Below, in pieces: positions 9,438-20,911 of a stretch of DNA of 28,532 nt (positions within the stretch are counted from its first letter, which is position 1; each line of letters starts with the position of its first letter). The notes beneath the pieces were generated by a model that saw nothing but the letters and a program-made list of their open reading frames with translations, was not told the DNA's origin and searched no databases. A program made the position numbers and the translations under genes. The stretch is from Sperchopsis tessellata (lineage: Eukaryota > Arthropoda > Insecta > Coleoptera > Hydrophilidae). The DNA lies in assembly GCA_033557685.1 (NCBI GenBank), contig JAWQRN010000545.1, positions 1-28,532 on the forward strand, written 5' to 3'.

Positions 9438-12400
9438 ATATGATACTATAAATATCACTATCATTTCATAACAACCACTGATAACAAAACATGTGTAAAC
9501 ATTTCATAGTCCATTGACATTCTTTAGAATTCCTCTCTAATCTATTTTGAATATTTTACCATTAATCTTGTTATTGCTTTTGAATTTGGTTTTTCTATAA
9601 TTATTATATCCACAACTCTCTTCTTTTTCCAATTTCTCTCATGTACATCCTCTTCTATCATAAGTTGGGGATGTCCAATTCACCGAACCATGCTTTTGTT
9701 CTCTGCTTTCATTGTTGCTCTATTTCAATTCTATTACTTTCAAATCCTATATACAGCTCTTTTTTTCTTGGGAGAAATACATGCCAATAAACTCTTGCAA
9801 CTCCAAAATTATTTCTGTTTAACAGCATTTTTTTAGTTCCATTTGACATAACTCTATATATTTAAATTCTGTTTCTATCTCATCTCATTTTCTAAAAAAT
9901 TCTTCGATTTGAAACTTAGATATTGTGATGATATTAGTGATCATTAAAAGAAATTTTTAATGAAGCGTGAAGTTTGGTTAGTAATTAGATAGGTAGATTG
10001 CCCTGGTCTAAATTGAAAGCAGATGACTCAAATCAAACACATTCATTAATTGTTTGGGGTGTGGTCACTGATAGTGAAAACTTTCAATTTCACACTATCC
10101 TTACAGAATTTTCTTAAGAATATTCATGCTTTATGTGAAAAATGATCTATAATTTATTCACCTAACTTGTCTAACTCTTATATTTTCATCAACACTGTTT
10201 ACCCTTTTCCTCCTAAGCAAAGTTGCAACTTTACCAGCCTACATCATACTTGTATAACATGTTTCTTTAAAGCAACTTTATCACAATGTTTTCTACACCA
10301 ATTTTTTTTGTTATTATGGATCTCCTATATACAACAAAGATGAAATGACGAAGGACTCTAGGTATCTGTGTAGTACTCATTTTTTTCAAAGCAATGCTTT
10401 TATAATAGAAAAAATCCTATTGTTCAATTAAAAAAAAATATATATATTTTTAAAAAAAAAAGTTGTATAATTAGGTCATAAACTCTACACAAATTAATGG
10501 ATTTTTACAGTTGGTTTCAAGCGAATAAACTTTTAAATATAATTTTTAAACTTTCTCAAAAGAGGAATCTAGAATTAATCATTATCTTTTATTTGCCCTT
10601 AAATATTTTTTCAATTTTTTGACATGTAAAGTATTGTGATAGAGCCGTTTAACATGCATGCATATGTATAGAAACTAAATCCCTACTTTCGCTTGCTATC
10701 ATTTCTTTTTTCAAGTGGCTATATATCTGTCTTGGAAGCATTCTCAATAGTTATCATTTTTAAAGACTACCCACGTACCCCTCTACCTCTTTTTACAACT
10801 GTTATAATAATAAAAAAAACATGTAAAACCTTATCATTGTAATAGCTTCTCTGTCAAACCATATTATATATACTTGTCCTTATACTACATAACTTCAGAA
10901 ACGAATAAAACACTTGAAAATAATGCATAAATCTATAATCTATATTTAAAAATGCAACCCCTGAAAGTGGATTTGCAACCTGCTTTTTTTTAAATAAATA
11001 TCTAGAAAATGTACATGTCTTTTTATAAATAATTTCATAATACAATACAATTTTTGTTGAAAAATATATTCTTGGGAGATCGAACTACTTTTTCGGTAAA
11101 AATCTTTTTGCTTTTTCTAGTCAAATATTAATTTTGTGACAAAGATCTAGGATCACTCATTTAGATAAAAGAATCAATAAGTTCTCACTACATTTACATA
11201 TTTTACAGACATTTTTGTCTTAATGTAACCGTAATAACACGTCTTATTTTTAAGTTGTCTATGGCAGTATACAGATATGTAGTGAAATCCACCTTTTTCA
11301 CTTTTATCTTGATTTATCAAACAAATTAGATGTGAATTTAGAAACAGTAATTTATTTGAACAAGAATTGTACAGTATATCTTAGATATATAAAACCTTGT
11401 GAAAAAATTTAACATTATTGAACAAACATTTTTGAAGATTTATTTTTTTGAACTATTTTTAAGTGCCATTCATTAAGTTTCTCTGAATAATATTGAGGAT
11501 AAGGGTATAGTCATGAATTAAGAAAAATTACAAATTATTATACTTTTAAATTTGTGCACCATTCAGTGTGTACTAGCAGTAATTTGTTTTATAAGAATAA
11601 TTTGTGAAATCTGACAAATGCATAGAGCATATACATTTGATACTCATACCCAGAAGCATTGTAACGATATATAGAACGTGCTGTTCTCTGTCGTTTTATT
11701 TTATACTATGTTTTATTGTATATTGCTATTATATAGGCAGGGATAGTGTAATGTATGGCAATTCTATTTTAAATGTAACCTGGTGTAATTGAATAGGTGA
11801 CACATTTTCATTAGTAATTTTGACAGCTTGTCTTAGTGACATAGTATCAATTGTCCCCGTCCCCGAGGTAAATGAATACCACATGTGTATTCTTTGTAAT
11901 ATCATAGTTTTTAGGGTATTGCTAATCTAGTTTATATGATCTATGTACAATTGTAATCAATAGGTGACTTACTAACATGCAAAACTTATCAGGTGATATA
12001 TGGTACAGTTTCCATTTATAGCTACTGGTGTATATTATTAGACTTGAAAAATACTAGCACAATTAAACAAATATATTATTCTATAAAATGATATTCATAA
12101 CTTCTGAAAATATCGTGGAGCCTGCATATGTTTATTGACATAAATAATTTCCTGATAAATCAATTCTCCAATTTCATGTAGAATTTTTATCTCATAATTA
12201 CTTCAATAAATATGCAATAAGAGCTTAATTGAAACATAATTTAGTAATCATTTTTCATAAACTTAATAAATATTTTATTTTAAAACATATGTTTATGTGT
12301 ATGGAAATAACGGATAAGTAGTTTGTTTTGACTCTAGAAGTCAGTAAAAAAGGACGGTATAAAATATTTTTATAGATAGCTGAGAAGTGCTAACATTTTA

Positions 12401-12467
12401 TCCATGTTTAACTGACTTAAATGAAGAATTAAGAAATACTGTTAATTTAAGTATGATTATTTGCTTT
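9438..12467. other. AT-rich intron stretch, nothing firm
   Basis: 9490-9850 is pyrimidine-rich on the + strand and might be an old minus-strand LINE tail, but no motif is clear. A small imperfect inverted repeat lies near 10072-10098 (GATAGTGAAA / TTTCACACTATC). 10430-10462 is an A-run/TA/T-run/A-run tract. Only short random-looking ORFs occur. Confidence 0.55.
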
Positions 12468-12522
12468 TGAAGGTACCCCTTGCAGCAGTAGATAAAAAGT
12501 TGACATTTATCAGAGCCTGTAC
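12468..12522. mobile_element. Foldback repeat family B, decayed half copy (B3)
   Basis: The stretch TTGAAGGTACCCCTTGCAGC, then AGTAGATAAAAAGTTGACAT, then TTATCAGAGCCTGTACA matches one arm of family B in order: the TTGAAAATGTCCCTTGCA core complement, GGATGAAACGTTGGCA, and TTATCAGGGCCTCTACAC as in B1. No partner arm is visible next to it. It looks like a single-arm remnant or an old truncated insertion. Confidence 0.6.
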
Positions 12523-14224
12523 AATTTTTTTATTGCACTCGGGCAAAATTTACTATAAAGCATCAGATCATAGACATTGTGTTATAATTTGTCTATAAAG
12601 TTTTATTTAGGAATATAATTTATTGAGGAGTCTTTTACATAAGTCATTACTTAAAGTTAGAGAGATCGAACTATTTAAGCTTAAAATTTAAAATTATATA
12701 GAAACATAAATTATTTCTTTCCTTGGTATAATTTAAAGTAACAGTTCGAAATGGATTAGGCAAGTTATTTGTACTTGGCGTAAATTCTGATTAAATATGC
12801 CTGTCACTACAAAAAAGACACCTGATTGAATATGAACTGTTATACACTTCTTATTGTTTGTAATTATGGAAATGTCCTAGGAAAATTAATGATTACAAAT
12901 CTTGATTGTATTTTTTTTATAAACTGTGTTCCAAATGTTACTAATTGCATTTCTTTTTCATACATTTCCGAGTACCATATTTGGAGCATCTTTCATGAGC
13001 CAGTTTACTCATGTAAATTGTCCTATACTACAAAAATTTAATATACTTGAGAAAATAAAAAAAATATATTTTTACAATTTTAGTTAGGTCACCCAAATGT
13101 TAAGACTCATTGATTCTATATATTTATATCATTGCGCCTCACAGGGGTTGTATTTATACACATGAAAAAAAGGTATATTATTTTAGATTTTGGTTAAATT
13201 TTTAATTTTTAACATTTGATACTCTTATTCTAAGTAATAGTAAATATACAAATTTAACTTTTCAAATGTTAGATTTATTATAATTCTGGTATTATGTAAA
13301 ATAACATTAATTTTTTTTTTAAATGAAACATTCTATATCATTTAACATTTTCCGATTATGTGTGTGATTTATTTTGCGTCAAAAAGTGGTTTTTAATTTT
13401 ATATTAAGTAACATATTTTTACATTATTTACAAATATTTAACTTTGAAGATTAGTTGGACATTAAAAATAAAACTATCCACTTATCTTAGTATGTAACTT
13501 AATATTGAGGTATTTAATTCATTGGATATAGTTCTTAATAATTATGTTTTTTTTTGTACTATGCCAGTACACCAGTTTTTTATTATTCAATTGATTTTTA
13601 CAATTCAGTTTTTACATTTAAAAGTAATACATTAGAAATGAATTTGTTTGTGGAAAAATTAAATTTTTTACAACTGCCTTTGACACTGAAAATGTATAAA
13701 GTAACTATATTATTCAAAATCACATCCATCACATACAGTCAGAAAATATTAAAATATATAGGCTGTTCCATATAAAAACCAAAATTCTAAGCTTCAAATT
13801 AATATCCATACACATAAGAAAGCTATTGGGGCGTACATGGACCAATGGCATCTAGTATTTTTAAATAAAATTATTTCAGAATTATAAATTGTGTAATTCC
13901 CAGAAATAGAGTCATGGTCATTTATTAGTATAGGAAAAAAATGAATAACTTTGTTGAAATCTATTTAATTATCTGTTATTTATCTTTATATTTATGCTTT
14001 CTCAACTGTCTTGTTGAAAGCAATATCTATTGCATACATCCTTTGTCACCCATTATTTTGGAATATAGGAAATCTACCTACTCATTTTGTTGCATAATAA
14101 GAGGGAATGACATTTAAATAATAGTTGTGATAAATTAACTTATTTAATTGTAGGAAAATTGAAAAAAGTGCATTTTAATTGTAATGCCTAATTGAAATAC
14201 ATAGTTCCAGTTAACTTTTTTTTA
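12523..14224. other. AT-rich intron stretch, nothing recognised
   Basis: No gene, structured repeat or element copy was recognised. Short ORFs have Phe/Tyr/Asn/Ile-rich, random-looking translations. Confidence 0.6.
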
Positions 14225-14335
14225 AGTACGGATGGCTCAATGATAAAACACTTGTCCAACACATTTCAATACAAATTCACTATCAGGGGGTAGTAAGTTC
14301 AAATCTGCGGGGAGCTGATGTGTATTTTATCTGAA
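14225..14335 (+). mobile_element. tRNA-derived SINE head
   Basis: A box-A-like TGGCTCAATGATAAA at 14233-14247 is followed by a box-B-like AGTTCAAATCT at 14296-14306 (consensus GGTTCGAATCC). These are the two internal promoter elements of tRNA genes. The spacing is longer than in an ordinary tRNA, and the stem pairings cannot be completed, so it is not a functional tRNA. GCGGGGAGCTGATGTG follows, then AT-rich sequence. RNA polymerase III-type SINEs have this structure. The 3' tail and target-site duplication were not found. Confidence 0.6.
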
Positions 14336-16213
14336 TATTTATAATTTTAAATTAATTTAATATTAATAAATAATTATTATTTAGTTTGTTTCGTTCAGTA
14401 TATTGTCTTTAAAAGTAATTTTAAATAATAAATATTTAGATAAAATACACAGACTATTTTAACGTAATTACCACAAAAGTTTATTAAGACAATATTTTTC
14501 ATGTATACTAATTTGTGCAGGGTTGATTATTCTTATTAATTGAAATATAACTAGGCACTTAACATTGTTAGACTTGATACTATGATACAATAATTAGCTT
14601 TATTGTAAAACTATAAATATATTTTGTCTGTAATTGTTTGATTTAAAATATAAGAAGAGCAATTTAATTATTAACTCATCTTCATCTTAAAATCTACTAG
14701 AAAGAAAATGTCGTTATTAACAAAACTAATATACGATTTCTCGTAAGATTCCAAACTTAGTAAGTTTAGAACATCGAGATTTGCCTTGAACTATAGTTAC
14801 AAGCTGCAATGTTCTTTGATTTTTTATGACTATAAGGGGTCCTCTAACATTCTATGCTCGTAATCTGTAGATTCGTATCTCTGTTAGTGTTTCATAAATT
14901 TCTAAAAACCGTTCTACAAAAAAAGTTATTTGTTAGCTATTAGTCAACAACTGGTTCTTTACCTTCCCTTTTTTTACCCTAACGGGTTTATTCACCATGT
15001 TGTGTATTGACTTCATTTTCAATCAATGTTGTTTTCAACCTTTTTAAATAAAAAATGTGCTGTAACCATGGTAATTTTATCATAGAAGCCACTGTCTTAT
15101 TTTTCACTGATATGATCATCTGCGATTTACTTAAACTTCCTCATTTCACAGATACCTATTTTGATCTAATTGCCCTTACTTTTTATCATGTTCAATCCTA
15201 AAGTTCCTATTTACCCCATTCAAAAAGATTATCACCTGAACTTTGGTGTAATAATGCTTTCACCGGCACTTTTATTTATGTGGTTATTGGAGATGTGGCT
15301 GTATAAGATAAACGATAACTTATTTCAATTTGTGTGTAAGTAAATAATATACTTGGTAAAATATAATAGTTTTGTTTTTTACAACACCTTCATGACTAGT
15401 TATGAAATAAAACTAGTAAGTCAATCTGTGAAATTAGACAAAGTATATTGGTATCATCCGTAATATTAATAAATCTGTTCTTAATTTATATAAGTTCTAG
15501 TTGTTTCTATTGGTTTATGTGTACTTCTCTGAGAATTATTAAATTAATTTCCAGTTAGTCAAAAACAATGTCCGTTAGGTTACAGGTTTTTCTAATGCAC
15601 TCTGTAATAGTAATTGGTACTTCAGTTTTCTTGGAAACTGGGTGTGAATGAAGGTGGTCAATTTGTTGTTCTCGATTAGGTTTCCTGAAAATTTGTTGTT
15701 CACCTCTGGTAGGCAACTGGAATAACGTTTTGTTTTAGCTACAATAAGAGTCTGTCATAAACTTTTATTATCCTCATTCAGCCTCTTTGTAATTGTTTCT
15801 AGATTACTTCTGGGCTGTTGTAATGAAATGCATCTTTCTTTATCAGAAAAAAGTTCACATCTGTTCTATGTTGACTTTTTATTCAAGATTATGGTTACTT
15901 TAAACATTTCTGTTCTTAATAGTGCATCTCAGAATTAGTTAATGTTGGGGGTCTAGACATATAAATTTGTATGCTTCGACTGGTTACCCAAATTACTCAT
16001 TCGCATGACTTCTTTTCGAAACAAATTTATTAAATTATTCAATCTAATTGGTGATATCTTCATTATTAAATAAGTTGACCAGTTGGGGTTTGATGTATTT
16101 TGATGACATGTTAAAAGTAACTTCATCAGCTCATACCAACTATGATGACATATTTAATTTACTTCTCATAAATACATACCTAAGCTTGTAATATACTTCT
16201 ACCATTATAATCT
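14336..16213. other. AT-rich intron stretch, nothing recognised
   Basis: From about 15000 the + strand becomes pyrimidine-rich in places, which may mark further minus-strand retrotransposon debris. No motif could be confirmed. Confidence 0.5.
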
Positions 16214-16393
16214 ATATGAATATTGTTTCTGGGTAGAAACCATGTAGAGGCTCTGATAAATTCTGACATTTCGTTCACTGTTGCATTTTCATTTTCAAGG
16301 CAAGTGATGTTACTTCAAAGAATGAACTGTGGATGAAACGTTGGCACTTATCAGGGCCTCTACACAGTTTCCATCCGGAAACAGCATTCATAT
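16214..16393. mobile_element. Foldback repeat family B, copy B1
   Basis: The ends are inverted: ATATGAAT at 16214-16221 and ATTCATAT at 16386-16393. The left arm reads GTTTCTGGGTAGAAACC, GTAGAGGCTCTGATAAA, GACATTTCGTTCACTGTTGC. The right arm complements it with GGATGAAACGTTGGCA, TTATCAGGGCCTCTACAC and GTTTCCATCCGGAAAC. The centre has TTTTCAAGGCAAGTGATGTT, shared with copy B2. The right arm lacks the inner GCARGGGACATT part, so the arms are unequal. It is non-coding. Superfamily unknown. Confidence 0.87.
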
Positions 16394-17304
16394 ACCTATG
16401 CTTGTTTTTTAGAAGAATATCCATTTTAGTCTGAAGTAAACTTTTTTTTTCTCGCAGGATTGAACCTCAGAATTAGCATAGCCTCAAAAGTTCTCAGTTT
16501 GTGTTCACGATTTGTATGATTCTTTTTTTAACAACTTGCAGGCACAAAACAAACAGATTTGTGACATAAGTTGACATTACTTCAGTATTTTCACGTGATG
16601 TGGATGATATGAAGTGGGGTAAACATAGTCAAAAATGCTGCTTCAATACTACTGTATCATCATAATTTTTATAAGTAATATATGAGTCCTCTATTTGACT
16701 GCACATATGTTTGCTTTTGCTATTCTTTTTCTAATTTTCCGTGGTTTTATTTAGTAGATTAGATATTATTATTTTGATACAGTAGCTGATTCTTATTCAT
16801 ACCTTGACGCAATGAAAATGATATCTCTGTTTCCTCTATTGCATTATTTGTGCCATCTATTTTATTAGACTAGAGATGGGTTTATGATTTGGGTTGTTCC
16901 ATTGGAATGTATCTATTGGACTTTGCTTCCACATTCGGACTTTAATGCCCAATGATATATTACATCCTGTACACTGTTTTTGTCCTATAGTTAACCTAGC
17001 ATTAGTTGTAGGGCTATAACTATATTGGACCCTATATTTTATCTCTGGATACTAATTTTCCTTTTAATAGTTAATAATGTTAGCTTTGATAGCTTTTCAG
17101 TTCTAATTATTGATGTCAGTTGTAGGCGATATTTTGAAGGTAGTCAAGTAAAAGATATGGGCATGGAAAACTGCATACATATATATACTAATCTAAACTA
17201 TTATTATGTTTATCTTGAGACTTGTAAAAAAGTGGATTTAAGTTTAACTCTGAAAAGTTTATCTGGGTATATAACAGCGTTTTTTCTTATTTGAAAATGT
17301 ATAC
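16394..17304. other. AT-rich intron stretch, nothing recognised
   Basis: An 89-codon + strand ORF (17025-17294) with a hydrophobic N-terminus lies here. It has no recognisable family and ends just before the MITE. It is treated as chance. Confidence 0.5.
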
Positions 17305-17538
17305 TAGAGTGAATTCAGTATAAGGAGGCAGTGACGTCAAAAATTTGAGCGAGAGAGTCATTAGCCCCAGAAACTTTTATGTAACAGTTACTGATAAATA
17401 ATGCTGTAAGCAATAGGCAGTGTTTACATTGTTATGACAGTAGACATCTTCACACTTTCAAATTTGAACTCGTCCAAATTGAAATAAACCGACATGTGCA
17501 TGATGATGCTGATACCTACTTACAGTCAATTGATCTTA
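17305..17538. mobile_element. MITE family C, copy C1
   Basis: The left end (TAGAGTGAATTCAGTATAAG, then GAGGCAGTGACGTCA) and the complement of the right end (GATCAATTGACTGTAAGTAG, then GTATCAGCATCATC) are decayed versions of one terminal inverted repeat that is better preserved in copy C2. Internal blocks are shared with C2: TGCTGTAAGCAATAGGCAGT, and TTCAAATTTGAACTCGTC within 17457-17478. No ORF. The TA at the left end suggests a TA target site, as in Tc1/mariner-type MITEs, but the right TA is unclear. Confidence 0.75.
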
Positions 17539-18514
17539 TATGTAGTTTGTTCCTTTCCATCAAAATTAAAATATTAATTTTGCTAATTAAGTAGCACACT
17601 TCCATATTTTTCTATATATTTTATTAAATACAGGTTATCTTGTCATTTTTGATTATGTAGGTTATTGACCCAATTCAAGTGTATGGAACTGAGTTCATCC
17701 TGGGTTGTGTGTGTTTGAGATGCTATTTATTTCATATTTTCATATCCATCTAGTCTTCTCAATCCACGGTGGACTCCCAAGTTAAACGTAGTTCATAACT
17801 GTGCTGATAGTTATTATAATATTTTCTCCATATATATCCATGCTACTGTGTATTGATGACATTTTCGTGTTCTATATTCTCTTAGGACACTTATATTTAT
17901 TAATATTTTAGCCAGTTCTTTCTTTGTAGTCCAAATTGAGTCTTGTCCTCTTGGCTGTTCTATAGGTCAGGTGCACTGAACATATCCATTAAAAGCCATT
18001 GAAAGTGCTAAAGTTATGCATAACTTTATAGCCTAAGATGTTTATATAGGTGCCGCTCTTCATTTATTCTAATTATCCATGAGCTATGTTCTTGTATAAG
18101 CCCAAAAATCCTTTGTATTATTCTCCTATCAAGCCATCGAAGGTTTCTGTGATGATGTTTCCATGACATTTTGTTATATCTACCACGAAAAGTTGTGATA
18201 AAAATTACCAATTGCTGTTGACTCATTTTTCTCTAGTAAGTGTTTATGGGAAATTTCTCATTGTTAGTTGGAATTCTAGTTAACTACCTACTATTGCTTT
18301 GAATTTTACACAAGATTATATTATTTTTTGAGAGTAAATAGGAATTTTTCTAAAAAAATTATTAAATGGTTAAAAGTGTTGCATTGAAAATATTTCAACT
18401 TAAACGATAATATTTGTAGGAAGTTCTGCAATCAATTTTAGCTACTATATTTTCATTTACTCTTAAATTTAAACTTTGACTTGAAGATTGTTATTGAAAA
18501 AGTATCATATACCA
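17539..18514. other. AT-rich intron stretch, nothing recognised
   Basis: A 66-codon minus-strand ORF (18026-18226) rich in Arg/His/Trp lies here and might be transposon debris. I could not match it to a family. Confidence 0.5.
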
Positions 18515-18565
18515 CTTATACAATCGATAATCTGAAGGTCGTGGGAACAAATCCTATACCAGTTT
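18515..18565 (+). mobile_element. tRNA-like (SINE) fragment
   Basis: ATCTGAAGGTCGTGGGAACA followed by AATCCTATACC resembles a tRNA anticodon-stem/T-arm stretch. The box-B-like GGAACAAATCC lies at 18544-18554 (consensus GGTTCGAATCC). No convincing A box or acceptor stem is present, so it is a fragment rather than a gene. It ends just before the 224-bp tandem duplication. Confidence 0.45.
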
Positions 18566-18576
18566 TTTTCAGAGCA

Positions 18577-19024
18577 ATTCATTAAATTGAAAATATTACC
18601 GTTTGTTGAAATTGTTTTCCCTAGTTTTACTTAGTCACTGTGCATTAGTTATGTTAGCATCATTTAGTCTGGTGTGCACAAGTAATGACAGTAGTTGCAG
18701 TATTGTTATATAACTGTAGTATTATTTTGTAGGGTTATCATAGACAAACGTCAAAATATATTTAATTAAATAACTCAAATATTTTAAAGAATATATGTAC
18801 AATCATTAAATTGAAAATATTACCATTTGTTGAAATTCTTTTCCCTAGCTTTACTTAGCTACTGCGCATTAGTTATGTTAGAATCATTTAGTCTGGTGTG
18901 CACTAGTAATGACAGTAGTTGCAATATTGTTGTATAACTATAGTATTATTTTGTAGTGTTATCATAGACAAACGTCAAAATATCTTTAATTTAATAACTC
19001 AAATATTTCGAAGAATATATGTAC
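18577..19024. repeat. Tandem duplication, two copies of a 224-bp unit
   Basis: Units 18577-18800 and 18801-19024 align end to end with roughly 14 mismatches, no large gap, and the same start (CATTAAATTGAAAATATTAC) and end (AGAATATATGTAC). The next bases (AATCAT) begin to repeat a third time and then stop. Shared blocks include TTTAGTCTGGTGTGCAC and ATCATAGACAAACGTCAAAA. No open frame runs through it. It could be a two-copy satellite seed or local duplication of an unknown element. Confidence 0.95.
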
Positions 19025-19591
19025 AATCATGTGTTCCAATAAAACCACTTTCTTTACGATATCTGCTCAAATGGGTATCTATTTCTTGAATTAATGTTAT
19101 AGTGCATTCAATCGTTAAAAACTATAACAATGATAATTTGTTGGGGGATATGCTATGTTTATTCTAATTTTTTAAAATTGTCGAAAATGTATCATATTTT
19201 GTAATTATACCAAGTTATTCATGTCCTTTGAGTATATTGTACAAATTTCATATTTATAGTATCCTTGAAACTTTCAGTGATATGCTGCTCAAATCAATAT
19301 GGTTTTCATTTCTGATAACTGGATCATTCATTACTTATAGTTTCTATCATATAAAAATGTGTTTTATTATAAATCAAAATAGTAATGTAAAACTAACCCT
19401 TTCCATAACTTATAATTTATGAACAGCTGTAATCCAACTACATTTTATACTAAAGAATTCTGTTTCTGTATATATTGTAAATTAAATTTTTTTGACCCTT
19501 TATATAAGGCTGACATTCTAAAATTAGTTACTAAATGTATTAAAAAAGGAACTTTTATATTTTAGAAACTAATGTATTGTTTTTGTTTCAG
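19025..19591. other. End of the large intron, up to the 3' splice site
   Basis: Nothing is recognised apart from the acceptor itself, where the pyrimidine-rich TTGTTTTTGTTTCAG ends at 19591. Confidence 0.6.
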
Positions 19592-19803
19592 ACTTCTCTC
19601 GATGCGAATACATTGGTTCAACTACAACAATTACATCGAATCTTGATGCGACAGAGTGGAGAAAATCAGGCTAAACAAGAGCAAGGCGTTCACTTTGACA
19701 GAAAGTTACTTGATTTTGATTATGGTAGCGATGAAGACGAAGCACCTACAAATCCATCACCTAACACACTTACGAAAAATGCAGCACTTGAATCAGTTGG
19801 AAG
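19592..19803 (+). CDS. SCAF4/8: SCAF4/SCAF8 ortholog, exon with the LDAxxLVQLQ and EQGVxF signatures
   Basis: This 212-nt exon lies between TTTTTGTTTCAG and AAG|GTAAGT. It enters in phase 0 and leaves in phase 2. It encodes TSLDANTLVQLQQLHRILMR, a polar stretch, EQGVHFDRKLLDFDYGSDED, and an Asn/Pro/Thr tail. Vertebrate SCAF8, as I recall it, has ALDAGLVVQLQAL followed by EQGVSFNKKLMDRFDFG, so spacing and order agree. That identifies the gene. The segment lies between the N-terminal CTD-interacting domain, which binds phosphorylated RNA polymerase II, and the RRM. The protein acts in the nucleus in co-transcriptional choice of mRNA 3' ends. An ATG 15 nt upstream in the intron is open in the same frame but is not a real start. 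Confidence 0.93.
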
Positions 19804-19890
19804 GTAAGTTTAACACATAATATTATGCTAACTTGTTAAAGTTAGAAGTTGAGTTGTAAGACCCATTACAAAGTTCAATTGCAAAAATGT

Positions 19891-19946
19891 TACATTTATT
19901 TTATTATATGTCTATTCATACATTTATTTTATTATATGTCTATTCA
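19891..19946. repeat. Perfect 28-bp tandem repeat, two copies
   Basis: The unit TACATTTATTTTATTATATG plus TCTATTCA occurs at 19891-19918 and again without change at 19919-19946. It is a short, probably recent slippage duplication 88 nt after the exon donor. Confidence 0.97.
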
Positions 19947-20150
19947 ATAGATTTTTATTGAAACATAGGGTTTATAAATATTTGAAATGGGATAATTCAA
20001 CGATTGTAATCCATACTTATTTGGAAGAAACTTTTTGTTAACATGGCAATCAAATTATATTATTATTTGGTTCTACCACAAACTAAGAGTTTAATAACCC
20101 ATATGAGATCAGCAGTTATTAGTATGTAAGACACAAGTGACTAGCATTAT

Positions 20151-20911
20151 GGGGGTATTCTAGTCTAGAGGCACAAATTTTTGACATTTTTTCAAGTTCG
20201 ATAAAAAAAAAAAAATATTTTTGCTGTAAATTTTTTTACCAGATATTTATAGATGTTTTAAGAATACACAAAAAAAATTCTTCAAAAAGTGGCAGGTAAA
20301 GTGGGGGGTAAAAAAAAGAGCGCGTCCGGGTTGACATGATTCCAACCCTTCTAGTCGTCTGAAACAAAAAGGAAAAAAAGATTCTTAATTAGCAAGGATG
20401 TCGTTATAACCCCTACCCCAAAGAAATTTTTCTTTTTTTCACAAAATGGCGACTGAAAAAAAAATCAATTTTCGCCTTTTTTTTTCGCAGTGATTAATTT
20501 TTTATAAATAGTAAAAAACATTATTTTGGCATAAATCTGGTAGGGGCGATAGAGGGTTATATAGAGAAGGTTCATACAAAATTTCAAGTAAATCGTACGT
20601 TGCTTGAAAATTGAAACTAAACATGGAAAAATTTCAACAAAATACGTTACAACGACCTTCGGTTAATCTATTTCTAAGTAAAGAGGGGTTTCTATGGGGT
20701 AATTCATCCTCAGGTAGTCGGGGAATGTCTATTGTTCGATTTGTTCCCGCAAGACCGGTTTAGTTGCTGCGTCACTAAAATAGCTATAACTCCGTAAATA
20801 ATTGGAATTTTGAAAATTCTATTTGAGGATATATTCTTGAAAGACTAAACTTTGAAAATATGAAAAATAAAGAAAATCAATTTTTTCAAAATTCTAGACT
20901 AGAATAACTCC
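20151..20911. mobile_element. 0.76-kb element with 19-bp terminal inverted repeats and TTAA-like flanks
   Basis: The left end GGGGGTATTCTAGTCTAGA (20151-20169) is matched by the complement of the right end (20893-20911, GGAGTTATTCTAGTCTAGA) at 17 of 19 positions. TTAT precedes the left end and TTAA follows the right end, as expected for a TTAA target-site duplication with one mutation. TTAA duplication with purine-starting ends fits the Kolobok superfamily; piggyBac also uses TTAA but usually starts with C. The interior has long A/T runs and GC-richer blocks near 20300-20350 and 20700-20770 and no coding frame, so it is a non-autonomous copy. Confidence 0.8.

Larger units (their letters stand above)
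3041..19591 (+). other. Large SCAF intron (about 16.5 kb), filled with dead transposons
   Basis: The intron runs from donor GTACAT at 3041 to acceptor TTTTTGTTTCAG ending 19591. It is AT-rich and holds a mariner relic, a LINE relic, foldback repeats, a SINE, a MITE and two tandem duplications, listed separately. Vertebrate SCAF8, as I recall it, has a glutamine-rich segment with an LAAVAQ motif before the LDAxxLVQLQ motif. I did not find it encoded here, so either the exon is absent in this lineage, lies unrecognised in the intron, or is divergent. Confidence 0.65.

Noticed and set aside
14225..14335. A functional tRNA gene
   Set aside because: The A and B boxes are present but too far apart, and the acceptor and other stems do not pair.
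17025..17294. An 89-codon ORF with a hydrophobic N-terminus
   Set aside because: The hydrophobic, Ile/Leu/Phe-rich start is what AT-rich random sequence gives. No family, no splice context.
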